A DNA stretch of 26,465 bases from a virus: positions 1 to 26,465 of the IMG/VR virus record IMGVR_UViG_3300033273_000182; one strand, 5' to 3'. The notes beneath the pieces are model-generated. The model worked only from the letters and a program-made list of their open reading frames with translations, made no database searches and was not told where the DNA came from. Made by a program: the position numbers and the translations under genes. This document shows positions 1 to 5,800 of this stretch, piece by piece (position 1 is the stretch's first letter; every line of letters starts with the position of its first letter).

Positions 1-4
1 AAAA

Positions 5-244
5 ATGATTCAAGCACTAGTTTATGGTAACGGTAGTCAAGAATCAGAAAGAGCAAAGATGGTTCTTGAAGCATGTGATCAAGATGTAAAAGAATTCTTG
101 TTAGGTGTTGACTTTAGCGATAAACAATTCCGAGCAGAATTTGGTAAAGATGCAGAGTATCCACAGATTGCCATTGGTTTAGACCATCGTGGCACATTGA
201 AGGAAACTCTCAAGTACATGAGCGACAAAGGAATGTTTGTGTAG
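5..244 (+). CDS. Glutaredoxin-like protein lacking the CxxC active site
   Basis: A 79-residue protein of glutaredoxin length. It opens with a beta-strand-like ALVYG followed by a helix (ERAKMVLEA), where glutaredoxins have a vYgr-CPYC-xrAkxlLe arrangement. Near residues 52-57 it has YPQIAI, matching the TVPQIFI cis-proline segment, and a terminal helix TLKETLKYMSDKG like the last glutaredoxin helix. At the CxxC position the residues are GNGSQES, and the only cysteine (in LEACDQD) is elsewhere. The fold assignment is inference from this pattern. If it is right, dithiol redox chemistry is unlikely, and a binding or regulatory role is possible. The start lies 5 nt into the window, so its ribosome-binding site cannot be judged. 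A consensus promoter follows the stop codon after 2 nt, so the next gene probably has its own transcription start. Confidence 0.72.
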   Translation: MIQALVYGNGSQESERAKMVLEACDQDVKEFLLGVDFSDKQFRAEFGKDAEYPQIAIGLDHRGTLKETLKYMSDKGMFV

Positions 245-246
245 GA

Positions 247-275
247 TTGACAAGACCTCAGAAACTCAGTATAAT
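247..275 (+). promoter_or_regulatory. Sigma-70 promoter with perfect consensus
   Basis: TTGACA at 247-252, a 17-nt spacer, and TATAAT at 270-275: both hexamers and the spacing match the sigma-70 optimum exactly. The expected start near 282 leaves an 18-nt leader with an AGGGA ribosome-binding site ahead of the ATG at 300. It would drive the two small genes and probably the tRNA cluster by host RNA polymerase early in infection. Confidence 0.88.
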
Positions 276-299
276 CAACTCTGTTAGGGATAAGACACC

Positions 300-440
300 A
301 TGACTTTAAAGACTTTTAAGAAGATCGATAGTAAGGGACACGAAGAGATCTGGGAATGGGAAGAGACGCCAGATCTCAAGGCATTCATCAAGAAGCAGAC
401 AATCGCAAAACTGTCCACACCTCCCACAAGACCTAAATAG
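300..440 (+). CDS. Small conserved-looking phage protein, 46 aa
   Basis: An ATG at 300 preceded by AGGGA opens a 46-residue reading frame ending in TAG at 440. The protein starts MTLKTFKKID, has a tryptophan/glutamate patch (EEIWEWEETPD, residues 15-25), and ends with a basic and proline-rich tail (TPPTRPK). I do not recognise a family, and there is no signal peptide or membrane segment. Support comes from its position directly under a perfect sigma-70 promoter, a good ribosome-binding site, and a second small gene 33 nt downstream. Small early proteins of this size in T4-like phages often act on host proteins, but that is only analogy. Confidence 0.65.
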   Translation: MTLKTFKKIDSKGHEEIWEWEETPDLKAFIKKQTIAKLSTPPTRPK

Positions 441-442
441 TG

Positions 443-451
443 TGCTATAAT
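443..451 (+). promoter_or_regulatory. Possible extended -10 promoter
   Basis: TGC-TATAAT (443-451) is a perfect extended -10 (TGn plus TATAAT). No good -35 lies 17-18 nt upstream. It would start near 458, giving a short leader to the gene at 474 and a second entry into the tRNA cluster. The same TGTGCTA core recurs in the promoter at 20827-20855. Confidence 0.55.
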
Positions 452-473
452 TACTAGGTATTGAGGCAGACCA

Positions 474-602
474 ATGACTACGCTTCCTAACTGGCAGAAG
501 CATTCTAAAAAAGAAAAGAAGCGTAGTCTGAAACCCCAGGCATTACGTCAGGCAAAAGCACGTCGTCAAGCATTGAAGAAAAAACTTCTAGTGCTCGCTT
601 AG
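474..602 (+). CDS. Very basic 42-aa protein ending inside a tRNA gene
   Basis: An ATG at 474 with GAGG 6-9 nt upstream opens a 42-residue frame. The protein is strongly basic: 14 of 42 residues are Lys or Arg and only one is acidic. It looks like a single helix rich in K, R, A and Q (ALRQAKARRQALKKKL), as seen in small nucleic-acid-binding proteins, but no family is recognised. The last three codons (V-L-A) overlap the 5' acceptor strand of the CAT tRNA, and its TAG stop (600-602) is T8-A9-G10 of that tRNA. The out-of-frame alternative is that nothing is translated here; the ribosome-binding site and promoter context favour a real gene. Confidence 0.6.
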   Translation: MTTLPNWQKHSKKEKKRSLKPQALRQAKARRQALKKKLLVLA

Positions 603-665
603 CAATCTGGTGAATGCAGCGGACTCATAATCCGCCTAAGGTGGGTTCAATCCCCTCAGCGAGCA
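593..665 (+). tRNA. tRNA with CAT anticodon (elongator Met, or Ile2 if lysidinylated)
   Basis: A 73-nt cloverleaf: acceptor GCTCGCT (593-599) pairs with AGCGAGC (658-664), with discriminator A665. The anticodon stem GCGGA/TCCGC encloses CTCATAA, and the T loop is TTCAATC. The G1-C72 pair argues against an initiator tRNA. The CAT anticodon cannot separate Met from lysidine-modified Ile by eye. CCA is not encoded. The 5' end overlaps the preceding coding sequence by 10 nt. Confidence 0.9.
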
Positions 666-668
666 TCT

Positions 669-740
669 GGGAGATTAGCTCAGTGGTAGAGCAACGTGCT
701 GATAACGCGGAGGTCGCTAGTTCAAATCTAGCATTTCCCA
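669..740 (+). tRNA. tRNA-Ile (GAT)
   Basis: A 72-nt cloverleaf: acceptor GGGAGAT (669-675) pairs with ATTTCCC (733-739), with discriminator A740. The D arm holds AGCTCAGTGGTAGAGC, the anticodon loop is CTGATAA with anticodon GAT, and the T arm is CTAG-TTCAAAT-CTAG. CCA is not encoded. It lies 3 nt after the CAT tRNA, so the two should be processed from one transcript. Confidence 0.93.
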
Positions 741-743
741 TAA

Positions 744-828
744 GGGACGGTGGCGGAATTGGTAGACGCACCAGACTTAAAATCTGTTGAATGTAACATT
801 CGTGAGGGTTCAAGTCCCTCTCGTCCCA
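744..828 (+). tRNA. tRNA-Leu (TAA)
   Basis: An 85-nt class II tRNA. Acceptor GGGACGG (744-750) pairs with TCGTCCC (821-827) through one G-T pair, with discriminator A828. The anticodon loop CTTAAAA gives anticodon TAA. The long variable arm (GAATG/CATTC) and T arm GAGGG-TTCAAGT-CCCTC are typical of leucine tRNA. CCA is not encoded. It reads TTA codons, which fit the AT-rich late genes. Confidence 0.95.
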
Positions 829-870
829 TTCCTGTGTAAATAGTATTACCAGGAAATCCTGACAAAGCAA

Positions 871-1155
871 ATGCCTAGAACTTACAAGTATACAATTAGC
901 AAAAAGCATGTCTTCGTTGACAATGAACCTGTGCTGATGTATTTTATTGAGGGTGTCCCATTTGCTTTTGACATTTTAGAAAATGACGAAAAGCAAGATA
1001 AATGGATTCTGTCAGAAGCAGCACTTAACATAGAATACACACTTGAAGATATCTTTAAGTATTCTGATTATTTGATTGCTGAAGAGTGCCACCCTGTATT
1101 GTTTGAATTAGAATTAGTTAATCCTGGAGTATTGCCCGATGAACCAGTTTCTTGA
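871..1155 (+). CDS. Hypothetical protein, 94 aa, coupled to cpeT
   Basis: A 94-residue acidic protein beginning MPRTYKYTISKKHVFVDN. Its residues alternate hydrophobic and charged, with aromatic-rich strands (VLMYFIEGVPFAFDI) and an acidic middle (LENDEKQDKW), so a small beta-rich domain is plausible. There is no signal peptide or transmembrane segment, and I do not recognise the family. Its last 17 nt overlap the start of cpeT in another frame, which suggests translational coupling and possibly a related job. The preceding 42 nt after tRNA-Leu carry only a weak late-promoter-like TGTAAATA, so it may be read through from the tRNA transcript. Confidence 0.75.
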   Translation: MPRTYKYTISKKHVFVDNEPVLMYFIEGVPFAFDILENDEKQDKWILSEAALNIEYTLEDIFKYSDYLIAEECHPVLFELELVNPGVLPDEPVS

Positions 1156-1663
1156 ATTGCTTGAGGGAACGTTTGCAAATAAACTGCAAGCACAATCTCA
1201 TCCTACTCGTTATGCACATATTAGAGTAAGTCATCGCAAGGTCTCTGATAATCGTTTCTATGGAGAACAGGCATATAATTATCAACTAAATATGCCATAC
1301 CGACAATTTGTAATTGAAGTTGTCGCAGAAAAGGGACAGTTTCGTCTAAAGAATTACGAAATTGAAGGTGCCAACAAATTCACTGGATGTAAAAATCTAG
1401 AAGAAATTACAGATGACATCTTGACATACAGAGAAGGATGTGATATTATTATGACTCAGACAGGTCACGATAAGTACGAGGGTGGAACCTCTACCTGTAA
1501 TTGTTGGGTGTATCGTCAAGGCATTAAAACTTATGTTCAAAACAGAGTTGTCTTGACTCGTGATACTTATGAAGTCGAAGACAAAGGACTTCATGCAGAA
1601 ACCAAACAAAAAGTTTGGGGTTCTGATTACGGAGCATTCAAATTTGTCCGTATGCCACTCTAG
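1139..1663 (+). CDS. cpeT: CpeT/CpcT-type phycobiliprotein lyase-like protein
   Basis: A 174-residue protein with the family pattern of T-type bilin lyases. The N-terminus has FLELLEGTFANKLQA and a YAHIRV strand, then RFYGEQAYNY and PYRQFVIEV. A GC-D segment sits near residues 99-101 (GCDIIM), followed by the threonine/cysteine strand GGTSTCNCWVYRQGIKTYV and the C-terminal QKVWGSDYGAFKF. Host CpeT/CpcT proteins attach phycoerythrobilin or phycocyanobilin to phycobiliprotein beta subunits in the cytoplasm; phage copies are auxiliary metabolic genes whose enzymatic activity is debated. The ATG at 1139 has GGAG upstream and overlaps the previous gene by 17 nt. The last residues (M-P-L) are encoded with the acceptor stem of tRNA-Thr, and the TAG stop at 1661-1663 is part of that tRNA. 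Confidence 0.9.
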   Translation: MNQFLELLEGTFANKLQAQSHPTRYAHIRVSHRKVSDNRFYGEQAYNYQLNMPYRQFVIEVVAEKGQFRLKNYEIEGANKFTGCKNLEEITDDILTYREGCDIIMTQTGHDKYEGGTSTCNCWVYRQGIKTYVQNRVVLTRDTYEVEDKGLHAETKQKVWGSDYGAFKFVRMPL

Positions 1664-1726
1664 CTCAGCTGGTAGAGCAGGGCTTTTGTAAAGCTCAGGT
1701 CGCAGGTTCAAGTCCTGTGAGTGGCT
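1654..1726 (+). tRNA. tRNA-Thr (TGT)
   Basis: A 73-nt cloverleaf: acceptor GCCACTC (1654-1660) pairs perfectly with GAGTGGC (1719-1725), with discriminator T1726. The D arm is TAGCTCAGCTGGTAGAGC, the anticodon loop TTTGTAA gives TGT, and the T arm is GCAGG-TTCAAGT-CCTGT. CCA is not encoded. Its first 10 nt are also the end of cpeT. Confidence 0.95.
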
Positions 1727-1727
1727 T

Positions 1728-1774
1728 TGATAGGCGTTGTCTATCATACGGGTCGGGATCATCATATCCGACCC
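1728..1774 (+). other. Two perfect hairpins in the tRNA-Thr/tRNA-Ala spacer
   Basis: TGATAG (1728-1733) pairs with CTATCA (1741-1746) around a 7-nt loop. Then GGGTCGG (1750-1756) pairs with CCGACCC (1768-1774) around an 11-nt loop. Together they fill the whole 53-nt gap between the tRNAs. Neither is followed by a T-run, so they are not terminators. They may guide tRNA processing or protect the precursor. Confidence 0.6.
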
Positions 1775-1779
1775 ACCAC

Positions 1780-1852
1780 GGGGGATTAGCTCAGTTGGTA
1801 GAGCACCTGCTTTGCAAGCAGGCTGTCAGGAGTTCGAGTCTCCTATTCTCCA
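1780..1852 (+). tRNA. tRNA-Ala (TGC)
   Basis: A 73-nt cloverleaf: acceptor GGGGGAT (1780-1786) pairs with ATTCTCC (1845-1851) with two G-T pairs, and discriminator A1852. The D arm is TAGCTCAGTTGGTAGAGC. Anticodon stem CCTGC/GCAGG encloses TTTGCAA, anticodon TGC. The T arm is AGGAG-TTCGAGT-CTCCT. CCA is not encoded. Starting at 1780 rather than 1781 gives a fully paired acceptor stem. Confidence 0.95.
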
Positions 1853-1854
1853 TA

Positions 1855-1969
1855 ACGGATTGGCGACATCCGTGCTCACATCTCCAGGAGAAAAAAGAAC
1901 TGGAACAACAACCCATGTGAGAGAGGGGTGGGACCCCCCTTGGTGCCCCCGCTGCTGACGAGTAGCGGG
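1855..1969 (+). ncRNA. Candidate structured RNA in the tRNA-Ala/tRNA-Asn spacer
   Basis: The 126-nt gap has no plausible gene but holds consecutive inverted repeats. P1 is ACGGAT 1855-1860 with ATCCGT 1868-1873. P2 is CTCACAT 1875-1881 with ATGTGAG 1915-1921. Inside P2 is P2a, CCAG 1884-1887 with CTGG 1900-1903, whose loop carries GGAG and an A-run. P3 is AGGGG 1924-1928 with CCCCT 1936-1940. P4 is a 9-bp helix, 1948-1956 with 1961-1969, closed by a GACG tetraloop. No T-run follows. T4 is known to make stable non-tRNA species (RNAs C and D) from its tRNA cluster, so an analogous RNA is possible. It could also be only a processing spacer. Confidence 0.5.
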
Positions 1970-1978
1970 TATTCTCAA

Positions 1979-2051
1979 TCCTCTATAGCTCAGTCGGTAG
2001 AGCAGTTGACTGTTAATCAACCTGTCCCTGGTTCGAGCCCAGGTGGAGGAG
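1979..2051 (+). tRNA. tRNA-Asn (GTT)
   Basis: A 73-nt cloverleaf: acceptor TCCTCTA (1979-1985) pairs with TGGAGGA (2044-2050), with discriminator G2051. The D arm is TAGCTCAGTCGGTAGAGC, the anticodon stem GTTGA/TCAAC encloses CTGTTAA with anticodon GTT, and the T arm is CCTGG-TTCGAGC-CCAGG. CCA is not encoded. The next coding sequence begins 16 nt downstream. Confidence 0.96.
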
Positions 2052-2067
2052 TTCAGATAAAAGTATC

Positions 2068-2679
2068 ATGAAAGTAATAAAGCATACACCATTTGTCTGG
2101 CAATATCATGACGTATTTGAAGATGGAGTTGTAGAGTGGATTGATTCTGAGTGCAGAGAATACATGCATGATCATGCTGACATTCCTACACGCCCTCAAA
2201 CATTTTCTGTAAAGAATGATAGTTACAATCTAACTACAATTTCTAGAATTCATCCCAATCTTGTTGCTAGAAAAAAGTTATATGATGTTGACCAAAAAAT
2301 AAACACATTATATAATAAAATTCAAAACCATTATATAGAAAACAATGCATTGTTTCAGTATACTGTAAAAGCAGCGCGGATTGTAGCATTCAATTCTGAA
2401 TATCATTACAGGCACTATGATGTTGGTGAAGAATACAAGTGGCACTGTGATTTTCATTACAACAAACGCTTTGTTCTTTCTGGTTTAGTTTACTTAAATG
2501 ATGACTTTGAAGGTGGTGGCACCAGATTTCTAATGGATAAATTGACATGTCAACCAAAAAAGAATAGTATGCTGGTATTCCCTTGTGGACCATACTTTAT
2601 TCACAGATCAGTTCCAATCAAAAACGGAGAGAAAAGTGTTATCTGGGCATGTTTTGATAGAATCCATGAAGAAAATTAG
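2068..2679 (+). CDS. 2-oxoglutarate/Fe(II)-dependent oxygenase (prolyl-4-hydroxylase-like)
   Basis: A 203-residue protein whose C-terminal half is a double-stranded beta-helix oxygenase. The metal ligands appear to be H126 and D128 in KWHCDFH and H179 in IHRSVP, with K189 (GEKSVIW) in the position that binds the 2-oxoglutarate carboxylate. Between them lies the characteristic strand LSGLVYLNDDFEGGGTRF. Such enzymes couple decarboxylation of 2-oxoglutarate to hydroxylation of a substrate such as a protein side chain; the substrate here is unknown. The N-terminal ~90 residues are less conserved and may give specificity. It sits between the tRNA cluster and the giant late virion gene. Cyanophages commonly carry several of these genes near structural genes. 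Confidence 0.85.
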   Translation: MKVIKHTPFVWQYHDVFEDGVVEWIDSECREYMHDHADIPTRPQTFSVKNDSYNLTTISRIHPNLVARKKLYDVDQKINTLYNKIQNHYIENNALFQYTVKAARIVAFNSEYHYRHYDVGEEYKWHCDFHYNKRFVLSGLVYLNDDFEGGGTRFLMDKLTCQPKKNSMLVFPCGPYFIHRSVPIKNGEKSVIWACFDRIHEEN

Positions 2680-2782
2680 AGGAGACGTAACTTGGCGAGA
2701 ACAATTCGGTTACATCATTCTGTGTTTTAACGAAATCGCCAGGATACTGGTTTTGGGAAGTAGATATAGACCACCCGTATAA
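2666..2782 (+). CDS. Possible 38-aa protein overlapping the oxygenase end
   Basis: An ATG at 2666, 14 nt inside the end of the oxygenase gene in another frame, opens a 38-residue frame ending at TAA 2782. The product begins MKKIRGDVTWREQFGYII and ends with SRYRPPV, with a hydrophobic, aromatic centre (FGYIILCFNEIARILVLG) that could be an amphipathic or membrane-associating helix. There is no strong ribosome-binding site, so translation would depend on coupling to the gene upstream. The late promoter box overlaps its stop codon. I do not recognise it and it may be chance. Confidence 0.4.
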   Translation: MKKIRGDVTWREQFGYIILCFNEIARILVLGSRYRPPV

Positions 2783-2785
2783 ATA
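2778..2785 (+). promoter_or_regulatory. T4-like late promoter box TATAAATA
   Basis: TATAAATA at 2778-2785 is an exact match to the T4 late promoter element, recognised in T4 by gp55 with gp33 and the gp45 clamp; cyanomyoviruses carry gp55 homologues. Transcription should start near 2792, giving a leader of about 35 nt before the ATG at 2826. It lies exactly before the giant virion gene and overlaps the TAA stop of the small ORF upstream. Confidence 0.8.
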
Positions 2786-2825
2786 AATCGAGAAGATCCT
2801 AGACAGAATCGGTCGGTTTAATACT

Positions 2826-5800
2826 ATGCCTTTAACAAGACTGGACAACCTGATTACCAGCAAAACAGGTAAATATCTTTATGTTTCGCCAGACGATTTT
2901 AATGCGTCGGATGAACTGAACAACAGGGGTAATTCTCCTGTTAGACCTTTCAAGAGCATTCAGCGTGCTTTCCTTGAAGTAGCAAGATATTCCTATCTTC
3001 CAGGCAAAAATAATGATCGTTTTGACCAGTTCACCATCATGCTTATGCCTGGTGAGCACTTCATTGATAACCGCCCTGGTCTAGTTGATACCTCTGGTGT
3101 CGATGCATTTGGTTTTGATCAGGCAACCAATGAGTGGACTGATAACAGCATTCTAGATCTGTCTAATCCGTCTAACGTACTTTACAAGTTTAACAACACT
3201 GAGGGTGGTGCAATCATCCCTCGTGGTACTTCTCTTGTCGGTTATGACCTTCGTAGAACGATGGTCAAACCTCTGTATGTTCCCGATCCTGCTGACTCCA
3301 GAGAACCACGTTCTGCTATCTTCAATGTAACTGGTGGTTGTTACTTCTGGCAGTTCACTATTAAGGACGGTGAGACAACTTCTCTATCACCTCTTTACGA
3401 TGCTACGGAAGGCATTGGTAAAGTCTATTACTCTAAGGATGACTTCACCAAACTTGCTACACCAAACTACTCACACCACAAACTAACTGTATTTGAGTAC
3501 GCAGATAAGCAAGAACTAGAACTACTCTACAGAAAGATTGCAAAAGCATTTGCAGAGTATCAACCAACTATTGATGATCCCGAAGAGTTTGAACCAAGAG
3601 TTCAGGAGAACCGAATTGTTGGTCCTCTATCTGACTCTAGACAGATTGAAAGCATCAAACTAGATGACAACACATCTCCTGGTTTTACATCTCTTCCTGG
3701 TTCTACTACTCGTGTTGAGATTACAACCAAGATCGATCACGGATATTTCCAAGGTCAGTTCGTTGCTGTTACCAACACCAACGTCGATGACATCCTAGAG
3801 GGAACATTCCAGATTGATTCTATCGACCAGAACGATCCTCGTAAGTTTGTATACCTTGTTCCACAGACTGTAAACTCTATTGGAACTGGTATTGTTTCTG
3901 GTGATACTATCACTGCAACATCAACTCCACCATTAGGACAGAACGCACAGGTTCTTGCTGAGGTTGATTCCGTTGAGTCTGCATCACCCTATGTCTTCAA
4001 CTGCTCCATTCGTTCTACCTGGGGTATTTGTGGTATCTGGGCAAACGGTCTTAAGGCAACAGGCTTTAAGTCAATGGTTATCGCTCAGTACACGGGTGTT
4101 TCGTTGCAGAAGGACGACAGAGCATTCATTCGTTATGACGAGTTTACCAATACTTGGAACCAAGCAAACTTAACTGACGCTTTTGATAGCATCCCTTATC
4201 ACACCAAAGGTGATTCCTATTGGAAGGATGAGTGGCGTAACTTCCACGTCCGTGCATCTGAAGACGCATTCATCCAGAACGTTTCGATCTTCGCTGTTGG
4301 TTTCGCTGATCACTTCCTGATGGAGTCAGGTGGTGACATGTCGATCACCAACTCTAACTCCAACTTTGGTAACACATCTCTACACGCTATTGGTCACAAA
4401 GGATTCTCCTTTAACAGTGACAAGGGTGGTTATATTGACGCGATCATTCCACCTAAGGTCATTGAAACCACTGATCAGAAGATCAACTACTATCCTTTCA
4501 ACGTACCTGCATCTCAGACTGGTGTTGAGGGTGTACAACAACTTCCTATCTCTGGCGTAAGAACAAGAAACGATAGCAGAATCTATCTTGATTCTCAAGA
4601 TGATGCACTTGACCCCGCGAAGCGTCCTGCTGTTTCTATCGAGGGATACAGACTTGGTGCTAGACAGAATGAAAAGATCTACACCACACTTGAGACAGCA
4701 TATCAGGGTGACGACGGTGAATATGAAGCAGAACTAGCAATCTCTGGTTACAGAAAGTATGTTGCTAAGCCTTCTATTCTAAGTCCATCTTCTGCTCCTA
4801 ATACAGATCCAAACTTCCATCTAAAGCAGGATGCTGCTAACCTGATTACTTCTAACAAAGTATTCATTCAAGAAGAAACATTTGGATATATTCTTGAGAA
4901 GTACCCAGCACTTCAAAATATTTCTTATGTTAACCCTGGTCTAGATCCTGCTGCAAACAGATATCAGGATGCTCGCAATCTAATTCTATCTAACCGTAGT
5001 CAGATTGTTAATGATGCATACGATTCGATGTATGCTGCATTTGGTCCTGCTGGTGAGAACAATGCTCAGTTCATGGCAGGTAATGATGAAACTAAGTGCA
5101 AGCGTGACATTGGTTTCATTGTTGACGCTATTGCAGAAGACCTCAGAGATGGTGGTAATGCAAATATCATTGAAGTAACTAAAAAGTATTTCAATGCTGA
5201 TGGCACACCTCTTGCAAATGGTCTAGTTGGTGAAGAGAAGTTTGCTGTATTTGCATTCAACAGAGCTCGTGAACTATGCAAGCAAGCAATTGCAAACCTT
5301 CTATTAATCACAGACAGCAGTGTTACTGTTGATCCAGCAAATGGTGTAAATCCTTCAAATAGTCTATATTATACTCCTAGTGCTGCAACATATGATCCTG
5401 CAACTGGTGTATTCACTGCAACTATTGGTAACCATACCCTCACAACTTCTCAAAAAGTTGAGTTGGCGGTTGAGGGATTTACCTTTACTTGTGCGATGGA
5501 TAATAACAAGACAGAAAAGTCATATCCTCGTGCAACAGATCCTGCAGCAAATACGGAACTATCTATTGTTGGTGTAACTGGCACTACAATTAGTGTAAAT
5601 GTTGGTGCTTCTGCTGCTGATCAGCAATGGACTCCATCTGCTGCTACATATGATCCTGCTACTGGTGATTTTGTAATTACTCTAGGAGCTGGTCATGGTC
5701 TTACAACAGGTGAAGGAATTGTTCTGGCGGACAATAGCTTCACATTCACTTGTGGCATGGATAATAATGATGCCCAGAAGACATATCCACGTCCTGGCAT

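Noticed and set aside
835-842. TGTAAATA as a late promoter for the 94-aa gene
   Set aside because: It differs from TATAAATA at the second base, which is important in T4, and there is no other support.
1717-1958. Two + strand open frames of 67 and 73 codons
   Set aside because: They run through tRNA-Thr, tRNA-Ala and the structured spacer; their sequence is translated tRNA.
2639-2863. 74-codon minus-strand frame across the late promoter
   Set aside because: It opposes the late promoter and two coding ends, with no promoter or ribosome-binding site of its own.
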